15,830 nt of DNA. Source: an uncultured Lachnobacterium sp. Its GTDB lineage: Bacteria; Bacillota; Clostridia; Lachnospirales; Lachnospiraceae. The notes under the pieces are model-generated. The model was not told the DNA's origin. It searched no databases and saw only the letters and a list, made by a program, of their open reading frames with translations. The DNA lies in contig URYB01000021.1 of NCBI GenBank assembly GCA_900552085.1, forward strand, positions 1 through 15,830, read 5' to 3'. Positions 7,907-14,288 of the stretch are shown piece by piece (positions within the stretch are counted from its first letter, which is position 1; each line of letters starts with the position of its first letter). The position numbers and the translations under genes are program-made.

Positions 7907-7947
7907 GTCGACACGATTATCGTATTCGACGTGGTTTCATAACTCAA
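7907..7947 (-). promoter_or_regulatory. blaI promoter with overlapping operator palindromes
   Basis: On the minus strand TTGAGT (7947-7942), 17 bases, TACGAT (7924-7919). The -10 lies inside the perfect 11-base palindrome ACGATTATCGT (7913-7923), which is nested in an outer pair GTCGA (7907-7911) and TCGAC (7926-7930). A BlaI dimer here would block polymerase. Just downstream, TACACTTGTC (7900-7909) matches the family box TACANNTGTA at all but one fixed base. Which of these is the true operator is not settled. Confidence 0.6.
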
Positions 7948-7974
7948 TAGTTTTTTGTTGATTTTTGTAAATTG

Positions 7975-8018
7975 ATACTCTCTGTCCTCGAATCATTTCA
8001 AGTTGTATACTCTCTGTC
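7975..8018 (+). repeat. Direct repeat upstream of the XRE gene, likely regulator sites
   Basis: ATACTCTCTGTC occurs exactly twice, at 7975-7986 and 8007-8018, 32 bases apart, close to three helical turns. The second copy sits around -36 to -47 relative to a start predicted from the TATAAT at 8042. This is where an activator or an autoregulator would bind. Confidence 0.55.
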
Positions 8019-8041
8019 TCATAGTTTATCTCCAAGTTCTA

Positions 8042-8047
8042 TATAAT
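8042..8047 (+). promoter_or_regulatory. -10 box for the XRE gene
   Basis: A perfect TATAAT at 8042-8047 has no recognisable -35 at the right distance (8019-8024 reads TCATAG). This fits a promoter that depends on a factor bound at the upstream direct repeats. Confidence 0.55.
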
Positions 8048-8068
8048 AAACAGAAATAAAGGAGATAA

Positions 8069-8428
8069 ATGATTATGCAACATAAGAAATCCAGCGAAAT
8101 CATTCGGGAAAATTTAACCTATATGCTGAATCAGGAAGGTACACCTTCCATGCGAAATCTCAGTACCAGTATTGGTACTTCCGATAGTTACATTCAGAAG
8201 ATTCTCAATCAGGAGAGAACACCTTCTCTCGATAAAATCGATTCCATCAGTGAGTTCTTTGATGTTGAGAGCTGGGAAATGTTTTATAACTTTCGCAAAG
8301 ACCGGCCGGAAATGCTGACCATCATGCAGCAGTTGAACAAACTTCCTCCAGCATTACTTCCAACAGTAAAAGCATATCTAGATTTCCTTTTAGCACAACA
8401 GGATGAACTATTATCTACAAAAAAATAA
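8069..8428 (+). CDS. XRE-family helix-turn-helix regulator
   Basis: 119-residue (or 117) small DNA-binding protein. Residues about 10-66 form a lambda-repressor-like HTH: SMRNLSTSIGTSDSYIQKIL (27-46) covers helices 2-3 and TPSLDKIDSISEFFDV (51-66) the following helices. The C-terminal 50 residues are helical, include LPPALLPTVKAYLDFLL (92-108) and resemble the short dimerising tails of similar regulators. AAAGGAG (8058-8064) precedes two possible starts, ATG 8069 (4 bases after GGAG) and ATG 8075 (10 bases); either could be used. It diverges from blaI across about 180 bases that carry the direct repeats. Targets are unknown; the repeats suggest it controls itself. Confidence 0.85.
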   Translation: MIMQHKKSSEIIRENLTYMLNQEGTPSMRNLSTSIGTSDSYIQKILNQERTPSLDKIDSISEFFDVESWEMFYNFRKDRPEMLTIMQQLNKLPPALLPTVKAYLDFLLAQQDELLSTKK

Positions 8429-8470
8429 GCAGTTGTCAAGGGATTTCTTACAATTTCCAGACATCTGCTT
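8419..8470 (-). terminator. Terminator after the alarmone synthetase gene
   Basis: AAGCAG-T-TGTC (8427-8437) pairs with GACA-T-CTGCTT (8460-8470), with one T/T mismatch. On the minus strand it is followed by seven T (8425-8419). It may also weakly stop the XRE transcript, whose stop codon overlaps its first arm. Confidence 0.75.
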
Positions 8471-8493
8471 GTATTTCCTGCCGCACATCGCGA

Positions 8494-9138
8494 TTATGCT
8501 TTCTCAACTGCCTTTGGTACATCATTGAGCGTCTTTTGAATCAACTTATCCAGACGTCTTCCCATCTTTGCATATTTCTCTATACGCTGGGTCATTTCTT
8601 CTGGTATTTCCTCACTTTTCTTATAAGAAATGCGATTGTCCATTTCTGCCCATGCATCCATAATCAGTGTTCGAAGCTGTAATTCCACACGCACATATTC
8701 GTTCTCTACCGGAACATCCATAATAATATGGTAACTCTCATAACCGTTTTTCTTCGGCTTCCGGATATAATCCTTCGCCTTGATAATCTGAAAACGTGAG
8801 TCCTTACCAATCTGATGTGCGATCCAGTATATTTCTTTCACACTGTAACAAATGCAACGTACCCCTGAAATATCATTCAATACCTCAGTTGCAGTTTTAA
8901 AATCAACAGGACGGCCTTTACGCTGTAATTTGCCACAGATGCTCTCTGGCGTCTTCATACGGCTCTCTACAAAACGTGTAAACCCATATCCGGTCTTTGC
9001 AATATAAAATCCATTCAGCTCCCGTAACGTGCGTATAACCAGGTTTCTTGCCTTAGCATGCTTTTTTCGAAATTCCTTATTCTCGCAGGAACTGCGTAAC
9101 TGTTCAATTTGCTTATCCATATCTGTCTCTTTTGCCAT
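8494..9138 (-). CDS. Small RelA/SpoT-domain (p)ppGpp synthetase
   Basis: 214-residue small alarmone synthetase of the YjbM/YwaC type: it transfers pyrophosphate from ATP to GDP or GTP, making the stress signal (p)ppGpp. It has only the synthetase domain; the HD hydrolase, TGS and ACT domains of long RSH proteins are absent. Visible motifs are VESRMKTPESICGKL (57-71, substrate-contacting Arg60 and Lys62), NDISGVR (88-94, Asp89 metal ligand), KPKKNGYESYH (127-137) and VELQLRT (151-157, Glu152) followed by AWAEMDN. All expected catalytic residues appear present. AAGGTGA lies about 10 bases before the ATG at 9138. It is a lone gene with its own terminator; no clear promoter was found in the AT-rich 9139-9316 interval. 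Confidence 0.92.
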   Translation of the reverse strand: MAKETDMDKQIEQLRSSCENKEFRKKHAKARNLVIRTLRELNGFYIAKTGYGFTRFVESRMKTPESICGKLQRKGRPVDFKTATEVLNDISGVRCICYSVKEIYWIAHQIGKDSRFQIIKAKDYIRKPKKNGYESYHIIMDVPVENEYVRVELQLRTLIMDAWAEMDNRISYKKSEEIPEEMTQRIEKYAKMGRRLDKLIQKTLNDVPKAVEKA

Positions 9139-9263
9139 AATCCCTTCACCTTCTATAAATTAATTATATATATGTTTGCATATACATCCGATATTACTCG
9201 TCTGTATTATAAAGAAATTATGTAAAGACGATATGTTATTTTTTGTAAATTATATGTAATATT

Positions 9264-9287
9264 ATGCATCTGATTCATTTGATGCAT
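9264..9287. repeat. Inverted repeat between NUDIX and alarmone synthetase genes
   Basis: ATGCATC (9264-9270) and GATGCAT (9281-9287) form a perfect 7-base inverted repeat with a 10-base loop, followed by TTTT on the plus strand. There is no plus-strand gene here for it to terminate, so it may be a protein-binding site or an old terminator. Confidence 0.4.
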
Positions 9288-9295
9288 TTTAATAT

Positions 9296-9318
9296 AGTTT
9301 GCCTGCTCCCTGCAAACT
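9296..9318 (-). terminator. Weak terminator at the end of the NUDIX gene
   Basis: AGTTTGC (9296-9302) pairs with GCAAACT (9312-9318), overlapping the stop codon region of the NUDIX gene. The downstream minus-strand tract is AT-rich but not a clean T run, so efficiency is uncertain. Confidence 0.45.
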
Positions 9319-9826
9319 ACTTGTCAGCATGCATCAGTTCCGGTAACATGCGAATAAATTCACTGTCACGGTAACTCCATGGTTGCTGACTGCAGAATGG
9401 TTTATTCCCATCAAGAATTTCCTGCGGGGTTGCCCACTCGAGATGAAATCCCTTTGCAATTTCACTCTCTGTCATATGTGTTGCAACCATTTTTTCTTCC
9501 GCATCACAGAAAAAGAAACAGGAATGACATACATAAACCATATTGGGATCAAAAATATCTCTCCTCCTCTCCACGATCTCCCCAATCGTCTGAATGGAAG
9601 AAGGAATAACAACAAGGCCGGACTCTTCCTGCACCTCACGAATCAATGCCTCATGGAGATCCTCTCCCGGTTCCACACCGCCTCCTAAAATCTTGTAATC
9701 ACCAGCATTTCCATGCTGCGTAGCAATCTTTCCATTGCGGATGATTACAGCACGGGTGGAAAATTTTTCAAAGACAGGCATATCTTCTGTATAGTCTTTT
9801 TTGTCTAATATCAAAAGTGTTTTCAT
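9317..9826 (-). CDS. NUDIX hydrolase
   Basis: 169-residue NUDIX-fold hydrolase acting on a nucleoside diphosphate linked to another group, in the cytoplasm. The full NUDIX box G-x5-E-x7-REVQEESGL is at residues 49-71, with the Mg-binding Glu64, Glu67 and Glu68. The N-terminal part STRAVIIRNGKI (23-34) and later YVCHSCFFFC (98-107) form the expected beta strands. Nothing in the sequence fixes the substrate: ADP-ribose, 8-oxo-dGTP and others are possible. An AAGGAGG ribosome site lies just before the ATG at 9826. It has its own promoter and appears monocistronic. Confidence 0.9.
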   Translation of the reverse strand: MKTLLILDKKDYTEDMPVFEKFSTRAVIIRNGKIATQHGNAGDYKILGGGVEPGEDLHEALIREVQEESGLVVIPSSIQTIGEIVERRRDIFDPNMVYVCHSCFFFCDAEEKMVATHMTESEIAKGFHLEWATPQEILDGNKPFCSQQPWSYRDSEFIRMLPELMHADK

Positions 9827-9858
9827 CCTTCCTCCTTCTTTTGTTTCTTGTTTTCTCT

Positions 9859-9888
9859 ATTATACGCTTTCTTTCGTTAATATGGTAA
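9859..9888 (-). promoter_or_regulatory. Promoter for the NUDIX gene
   Basis: On the minus strand TTACCA (9888-9883), 18 bases, perfect TATAAT (9864-9859), about 30 bases upstream of the start. Confidence 0.6.
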
Positions 9889-9919
9889 TAAAACTTTACA
9901 TTTTTTCGGAAAAATGTAT

Positions 9920-9946
9920 AAAAATTGGAGGCAGAAAACTGCCCCC
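9920..9946 (-). terminator. Terminator of the sulfur-transfer operon
   Basis: On the minus strand GGGGGCAG (9946-9939) pairs with CTGCCTCC (9934-9927) around TTTT, with one G-T pair, followed by AATTTTT (9926-9920). It lies after the rrf2 stop at 9982 and marks the end of the nine-gene operon. Confidence 0.88.
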
Positions 9947-9981
9947 ATGCAATCATTATTTCTATATCAGAATATGATTAA

Positions 9982-10410
9982 TCAGATCATATAGTTAAAA
10001 CAAATCTTATCATTATAACTGTTCATCAGGTCAAGAAGCGTTACACCATCGAGAGTTTTTTCAATCTTTTCCTGCAAATCCCCCCACAGCTCATTGACTA
10101 CCATATCTACCGGTTTTCCCGATGTATCTGTCTGCTGACTTGCCGGAATCAATGGTCCATCTACAGTTCGAAGGATTTTTCCCACCGAATAGTTTTCCGG
10201 TCTTCCAGAAAGATGGTATCCACCATGATATCCTCTTGTACTGATGACAAATCCCGCCTTTTGCAGTACACTCAAAATCTGTTCCATATACTTTTCCGAT
10301 AATTCCTGACGCTCTGCTATGGTTTTTACATTAATCGCTTCGCCATTTTCATGAATCGCCAGATCTAACAGAATACGAATCGCATATTGTCCTCTCGAAG
10401 ATATCAGCAT
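9982..10410 (-). CDS. Rrf2-family regulator, CymR-like
   Basis: 142-residue winged-helix regulator. It starts MLISSRGQYAIRILLDLA, the family's standard opening, with TIAERQELSEKYMEQIL (30-46) as the HTH and STRGYHGGYHLSG (57-69) as the wing. The three-Cys cluster of iron-sulfur Rrf2 proteins (IscR, NsrR) is absent: the only Cys is Cys137. This resembles CymR of Bacillus, which represses sulfur and cysteine genes without a cluster. Being last in a sulfur-assimilation operon suggests it controls that operon (inference). The ATG at 10410 overlaps the trxB stop by 7 bases (ATGCTGA), and AAGGTGG lies 7 bases before it. A much longer upstream extension to 10557 reads through trxB in another frame and was rejected. 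Confidence 0.9.
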   Translation of the reverse strand: MLISSRGQYAIRILLDLAIHENGEAINVKTIAERQELSEKYMEQILSVLQKAGFVISTRGYHGGYHLSGRPENYSVGKILRTVDGPLIPASQQTDTSGKPVDMVVNELWGDLQEKIEKTLDGVTLLDLMNSYNDKICFNYMI

Positions 10411-11336
10411 GTTTCCACCACCTTTTTTCTCTTTGTCAAATAATCTACCGCAGATGCCACCGCATTGGCTCCGTCTGCCACCGCTGTAACAATCTGACGC
10501 AGCTTTTTCGTCCGCACATCGCCTGCCACAAACAAGCCCGGCTGTTGCGTCGTACAATCTTCTCCTGCCGGCACATAACCGCCCTCTAAGGTAAGTACGT
10601 TCGCATATGCAGCTGCCTGCGGCTCCATGCCAATCGCAACAAAAACGCCGTCTACCGTCAGCTCTTCCGGCGCATTCTTTGCTTTATTGTTCAGCTCTAT
10701 TTTTTCCACTTTCTGTTCACCGATAATACGTTTCACTTCGCGATCCGGTAAAAATGTAATATTTGGTGTGTTTTTCATCTGTTCCTGCAAAACCTGTGTT
10801 GCACGAAGTCCCTGTCTGCGGTGAACCAGATATACCTGTTTGCACATCTTTGCCAGATATAAGGCATCTTCGATGGCTACATCTCCGCCACCAACGACCG
10901 CGACCGTTTTATCCTTGAAAAATGCTCCGTCGCAGGTCGCACAATAAGATACCCCTGCCCCGGCAAGTTCCTTTTCCCCCGGCACTCCGAGTTTGCGGTG
11001 CATGGCTCCACTTGCAAGAATGATACTTTTGGTCTCAATGTTTTCACCTGATTCCAATTGTATCTGCCAGCCGTCTTCTGTTTTTTTAACGCCTGTGACC
11101 TCACCCTCCTTGAAAGGGACATCAAGCTCTCTTGCATGCTTTTCAAACTGCTGCGCAAGGTCAAAGCCACTGGTTCCCGGAAATCCAAGATAATTGTCCA
11201 CTTCTTCTGTATAAACAATCTGGCCTCCGGCCATCATTTCTTTTTCTAAAACAAGAAGATCCAGGCAGGCACGCTTTGCATATACTGCCGCAGACAAGCC
11301 TGCCGGGCCACTTCCTACAATTACCAAATCGTACAT
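10404..11336 (-). CDS. trxB: Thioredoxin-disulfide reductase
   Basis: 310-residue NADPH-dependent flavoprotein that reduces thioredoxin, of the usual length for the family. FAD binding: GSGPAGLSAA (8-17) and GLFVAGDVR (267-275). The redox-active pair is Cys132-Ala-Thr-Cys135 (YCATCDGAFF). NADPH binding: VVGGGDVAIEDALYL (147-161) and HRRQGLR (172-178). AGAGGT lies 6 bases before the ATG at 11336. As eighth gene of the operon, it probably recycles the thioredoxin-like protein encoded four genes upstream, supplying reductant for sulfur transfer; it may also serve the whole cell. Confidence 0.95.
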   Translation of the reverse strand: MYDLVIVGSGPAGLSAAVYAKRACLDLLVLEKEMMAGGQIVYTEEVDNYLGFPGTSGFDLAQQFEKHARELDVPFKEGEVTGVKKTEDGWQIQLESGENIETKSIILASGAMHRKLGVPGEKELAGAGVSYCATCDGAFFKDKTVAVVGGGDVAIEDALYLAKMCKQVYLVHRRQGLRATQVLQEQMKNTPNITFLPDREVKRIIGEQKVEKIELNNKAKNAPEELTVDGVFVAIGMEPQAAAYANVLTLEGGYVPAGEDCTTQQPGLFVAGDVRTKKLRQIVTAVADGANAVASAVDYLTKRKKVVETC

Positions 11337-11367
11337 AAATTACCTCTTTTTGAACATTCATTTATGA

Positions 11368-11784
11368 TTAGTCTAAAATCTGAAGTTCCTCGATTGTGAC
11401 ATTTTTCTCACGATCGATGTCAAATGCCTTAAGTACCGGCTGATCCATATCCATCAGGGAAAGAATCAGATAGTTCACGGTCGGGTCAAATGCCAGACGC
11501 TTGTCTTCTTCCGATGGACGGGATGGAGACTCCGGATGTGAATGCCAGTTGCCCAACGGAACAAATCCATTGGCACGCATGTCTTTGACTGCCGCAAGCT
11601 GATCCTTAGGATTCATGGAAAAATGCTCATTGGTATGATCGACATTCTCCAGTAAATATACTTTCTCGATTGTCTTCTTGTCCCCGTCTTTGGTTCCGGC
11701 GATGAGACCGCAGGCCTCTTCCGGAAGGTTCTCTTTGGCGTGGGACAGAATCTTTTCGTAGTCTGCTTTTTTCATTGTAAGCAT
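11368..11784 (-). CDS. JAMM/MPN metalloprotease, HcyD-like sulfur-carrier processing enzyme
   Basis: 138-residue zinc protease of the M67 (Mov34/MPN/PAD-1) family. The complete JAMM motif is present: Glu23 (PEEACGL), His81 and His83 in NWHSHP, Ser91 and Asp94, with the standard spacing HxHPx6SxxD. Bacterial members remove residues from the C-terminus of ubiquitin-like sulfur carriers (HcyD in Wolinella) or release cysteine from one (Mec in actinobacteria). The carrier gene two positions upstream ends GGGSF, so this enzyme is the obvious candidate to cut off Ser-Phe and expose the GG end. AAAGGAGG lies 10 bases before the ATG at 11784. It is 24 bases downstream of the E1-like gene. Confidence 0.9.
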   Translation of the reverse strand: MLTMKKADYEKILSHAKENLPEEACGLIAGTKDGDKKTIEKVYLLENVDHTNEHFSMNPKDQLAAVKDMRANGFVPLGNWHSHPESPSRPSEEDKRLAFDPTVNYLILSLMDMDQPVLKAFDIDREKNVTIEELQILD

Positions 11785-11808
11785 AAATGATTTTCCTCCT
11801 TTAAGGAA

Positions 11809-12594
11809 TTAATGATCCGGGCACTCGATCTGCTCGTAATCGATCAGCTGTGTGATTGTTGGGTGATCGCCACAGATTGCACACTTATGATCTGCCTTCG
11901 GCAGTTTCACTGTATGGAATTCCATCTTCAAAGCATCGAATGTAAGAAGTTTTCCGGTAAGATACTTGTTTGCTTCCATTCCCTGAAAAGATCCGATGAC
12001 CCCGCCCATTGCACCGATGACACCCGCCTGCTTACAGGTCGGAACTGCATCCTTTGGTGGTGGATTCTTAAATACACAACGGTAGCATGGTCCTTCTCCC
12101 GGAACATAGGTCATGAGCTGGCCCTTGAAACGGATAATTCCAGCGTGGGAGAATGGTTTCTTTGCCATAACGCAGGCATCGTTGATTAAGAATTTTGCCG
12201 GGAAGTTGTCGGTTCCATCGATGATAAAATCATAATCCTTGATCAGATCCATGATGTTCTCCGATGTAACGAACTCACGGTATGTATTTACGGTAACATC
12301 CGGATTCATTGCATTCATTGTTTCTTTTGCGGATTTTACTTTTGCTTTGCCGACATCCGCAGTACCATGAATGATCTGTCTCTGTAAGTTGGACAGATCT
12401 ACTTCATCCGCATCGACAATTCCGATGGTTCCTACGCCTGCTGCCGCAAGATACATTGCTGCCGGTGCACCAAGTCCGCCTGCACCGATAATTAAAACTT
12501 TTCCGTTCAGGAGCTTTTTCTGACCCTTCACACCGACTTCCTGCAGAATGATGTGACGGCTGTATCGCTCCATTTGCTCATTTGTAAATGCCAT
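11809..12594 (-). CDS. ThiF/MoeB/HesA (E1-like) sulfur-carrier adenylyltransferase, HcyF-like
   Basis: 261-residue enzyme that adenylates the C-terminal Gly of a ubiquitin-like sulfur carrier so that sulfur can be added as a thiocarboxylate. Nucleotide-binding loop GAGGLGAPAA (37-46), acidic residue Asp61 and the RQIIH segment (72-76) are as in MoeB/ThiF. Zinc-binding pairs Cys170-x2-Cys173 and Cys238-x2-Cys241 are present, and Cys187 (PTCKQAG) is at the conserved E1-like cysteine position. No C-terminal rhodanese domain is present, so sulfur must come from elsewhere, plausibly sulfide from the reductase-like protein. The ATG overlaps the carrier's stop codon by one base (TAATG), a sign of coupled translation with its direct partner. 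Confidence 0.93.
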   Translation of the reverse strand: MAFTNEQMERYSRHIILQEVGVKGQKKLLNGKVLIIGAGGLGAPAAMYLAAAGVGTIGIVDADEVDLSNLQRQIIHGTADVGKAKVKSAKETMNAMNPDVTVNTYREFVTSENIMDLIKDYDFIIDGTDNFPAKFLINDACVMAKKPFSHAGIIRFKGQLMTYVPGEGPCYRCVFKNPPPKDAVPTCKQAGVIGAMGGVIGSFQGMEANKYLTGKLLTFDALKMEFHTVKLPKADHKCAICGDHPTITQLIDYEQIECPDH

Positions 12595-12803
12595 TAGAAG
12601 CTTCCTCCTCCCATGAAGTATAAGAACTCAACCACATCATTTTCTTTCAGTGTTACGTTTGCAAGGTCGTGATTCTCAACGAACTCATCATTTACGGTTA
12701 CGGTAACATATTCCGGGTTTTCAACTTTCTCGTCGCTCACCAGCTGTGCGATGGTTGTTCCCTCTTTGATATCCTTTACGTTTCCTGCAACTGTTACTTT
12801 CAT
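12594..12803 (-). CDS. ThiS/MoaD-type sulfur carrier with extra C-terminal residues, HcyS-like
   Basis: 69-residue ubiquitin-like protein. MKVTVAGNVKDI opens the beta-grasp fold, followed by TTIAQLV (16-22), TVTVNDEFV (34-42), and ENDVVEFLYFMGG (54-66) before the tail. Classical ThiS and MoaD end exactly at Gly-Gly; this one ends GGGSF, with Ser-Phe after the glycines. It should therefore be inactive until trimmed, and the operon supplies a JAMM protease able to do so. After trimming and loading it would donate sulfur as a thiocarboxylate, most likely to MetY for homocysteine. It might instead be annotated as a thiamine ThiS, but no thiG, thiH or other thiamine gene is nearby. AGGAGG lies 9 bases before the ATG. 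Confidence 0.92.
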   Translation of the reverse strand: MKVTVAGNVKDIKEGTTIAQLVSDEKVENPEYVTVTVNDEFVENHDLANVTLKENDVVEFLYFMGGGSF

Positions 12804-12816
12804 TGTGTAACTCCTC

Positions 12817-13134
12817 CTAAATATATTTTTTTACAATTTCTTCCAACTCTGGTTTCTTGATCAGTCCGCGTACACGCTCTACTTCCTCGCCGCCCTTGAA
12901 AAACAGGATCGTCGGTGAAACCATTACAGAATATTGCTCTGCTAACTCAGCGTCAAAATTTCCATTGACTTTAACAACTTTTAACTGGTTTTCATAATCA
13001 TCCTCGATGTCTCCAAGAATCGGTGACATCTGTTTGCAAGGGATGCAGGAATCGGAATAAAATTCCACCAGTACCGGAATCTCTGCCTGCAGTACCTCTG
13101 CTTCAAAATTGTCCTTACTTACTCTTGCTGCCAT
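12817..13134 (-). CDS. Thioredoxin-like protein with CIPC active site
   Basis: 105-residue single-domain thioredoxin, normal length for the family. The redox site is Cys30-Ile-Pro-Cys33 instead of the usual CGPC, and the Trp normally just before it is replaced (YSDSC). The cis-Pro motif is intact (VSPT, Pro74), and the fold elements VLVEFYS (21-27) and TILFFKGGEEVERVRG (75-90) are clear. Its place between the TusA-like and sulfur-carrier genes, with trxB in the same operon, suggests a dedicated reductant for sulfur transfer rather than the housekeeping thioredoxin (inference). The ATG at 13134 has GAGG 8 bases upstream. Confidence 0.92.
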   Translation of the reverse strand: MAARVSKDNFEAEVLQAEIPVLVEFYSDSCIPCKQMSPILGDIEDDYENQLKVVKVNGNFDAELAEQYSVMVSPTILFFKGGEEVERVRGLIKKPELEEIVKKYI

Positions 13135-13151
13135 GATGTTTCCTCTCTGTC

Positions 13152-13397
13152 CTACTCTTCGAGTTTCTTTACAATAAGATCATAAGTTCCGTTCTCATTG
13201 TCAATAAGCTTTAATACCTGCTGGCCTTCTTCCTTAAAGCTTCTAGGCACATTCTGTACCGGTTCACCATCATTCATTGTTACTGCCAGTACCTGTCCTA
13301 CCTCGATTTCTTCCATTGCAACCTTTGCCTTTACAAAAGTCATCGGACATACCACATCCGTAATATCTACGCGTTCATCAATTGTGTAATCAGCCAT
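13152..13397 (-). CDS. TusA/SirA-like sulfurtransferase
   Basis: 81-residue TusA-family protein. The sulfur-binding Cys17 is in the family motif CPMTFVKAK (17-25, usually CPxPxxxxK). TusA proteins carry sulfur as a persulfide between cysteine desulfurases or sulfur oxidation/reduction enzymes and acceptors. Here it may pass sulfur between the upstream reductase-like protein and the carrier system. Its ATG overlaps the reductase stop by 8 bases, with AAAGGAGG 6 bases before the start, so the two are translationally linked. The pairing of sulfite reductase-like and TusA genes recurs in anaerobes. Confidence 0.92.
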   Translation of the reverse strand: MADYTIDERVDITDVVCPMTFVKAKVAMEEIEVGQVLAVTMNDGEPVQNVPRSFKEEGQQVLKLIDNENGTYDLIVKKLEE

Positions 13398-14250
13398 TAT
13401 ATGCCTCCTTTATCTTCTCTTCAAATTTATCTAATCCCACACGCTCAAGAGTCATGCGGAAACGCTCTCCTGGATTTGCATTGTCATCAAAGAACTGAAT
13501 TGCTGCATCTGTCACCTTAAAAAGCTGCTCCTCGGAAGTAATGATCGGGAGATAATTTTCCCCTTTATATACACGGTTTCCAAACAGTCCACCGAATGAT
13601 ACTTCATAGCCCGGTGTTGCTTTCCATGCATCGGTCGGGCATGCTTTCACGCAGCGGCCGCAGTTGTTACATTTCTCATTGTCCAATACAATCTTGCCGT
13701 CTTTGGTGCTGATTGCATCCACACGGCATGTTTTTTCACAAATACCACAGTTGATGCAGGATGGTTCATCCCACTCTACGATTGCTGCGCCCTTGATTCC
13801 CACATCATTTTCCTCTGCCTTTAAGCAGTTGTTCTGACATCCGGTCACACCGAATTTGAACTTGTGAGGAAGCTCTCTTGCGAAATAGCGCTCATCCAGT
13901 TTTTTTGCCAGCCCATATGTGTCAATATTTCCACTTGGACAGATCTGCGATCCCTGGCAGGCAGTGATGGTACGTACACGAGGTCCGCACACACCCGGTT
14001 TACAACCACCGGTAGCTAACACCTCTTTTACTTCTTCTACATCATCCAGCTTGATGAATGGAATTTCCACACTCTGTCTGGAAGTCAGATGTACATGTCC
14101 GTCACCGTATTTATCTGCCACTTCTGCGATAATTTTCAGGTTCTCTGCGGTAAGATTTCCGCCGACCACTGCAAGTCGCAGTGAAAAATTATTTTTCTGT
14201 TTCTGGCGCATGAAACCGCCCTTTTTGAGTGTTGCATAATCAACTGCCAT
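13390..14250 (-). CDS. Compact sulfite reductase-like protein with siroheme/4Fe-4S and two ferredoxin clusters
   Basis: 286-residue iron-sulfur protein resembling AsrC and small dissimilatory-type sulfite reductases. Residues 20-90 form the ferredoxin-like half domain of nitrite/sulfite reductases, including HVHLTSRQSVEIPF (52-65). The siroheme-cluster motif is complete: Cys98-x5-Cys104 (ACQGSQICP) and Cys138-x3-Cys142 (GCQNNC). A double ferredoxin domain follows: Cys165, 168, 171, 175 and Cys194, 197, 200, 204. The likely role is six-electron reduction of sulfite to sulfide, with the ferredoxin domain as electron entry; no AsrA/AsrB-type partner genes are present. Typical AsrC is longer (about 330 residues). 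AAAGGAG precedes ATG 14250. Sulfite as substrate is inferred from family and operon. Confidence 0.88.
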   Translation of the reverse strand: MAVDYATLKKGGFMRQKQKNNFSLRLAVVGGNLTAENLKIIAEVADKYGDGHVHLTSRQSVEIPFIKLDDVEEVKEVLATGGCKPGVCGPRVRTITACQGSQICPSGNIDTYGLAKKLDERYFARELPHKFKFGVTGCQNNCLKAEENDVGIKGAAIVEWDEPSCINCGICEKTCRVDAISTKDGKIVLDNEKCNNCGRCVKACPTDAWKATPGYEVSFGGLFGNRVYKGENYLPIITSEEQLFKVTDAAIQFFDDNANPGERFRMTLERVGLDKFEEKIKEAYNG

Positions 14251-14288
14251 AACGTTCTCCTTTATATCCTGTGCTCTCTTCTCTCTAT

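Noticed and set aside
7907..8018. CRISPR-like or tandem repeat array
   Set aside because: Only two 12-base copies exist with a single 20-base gap; this fits regulator sites, not an array.
9139..9316. Promoter for the alarmone synthetase gene
   Set aside because: Several TATAAT-like boxes occur in this AT-rich stretch but none has a -35 at a fitting distance, so no single site can be called.
9982..10557. Longer rrf2 reading frame starting at 10557
   Set aside because: The extra 49 residues lie inside trxB in another frame and do not resemble the family; the ATG at 10410 has a ribosome site and gives the standard Rrf2 start.
12594..12803. Sulfur carrier as thiamine ThiS or molybdopterin MoaD
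   Set aside because: No thiamine or molybdopterin genes are nearby, the C-terminus is not a free GG, and the JAMM/MetY/reductase context fits homocysteine synthesis better.
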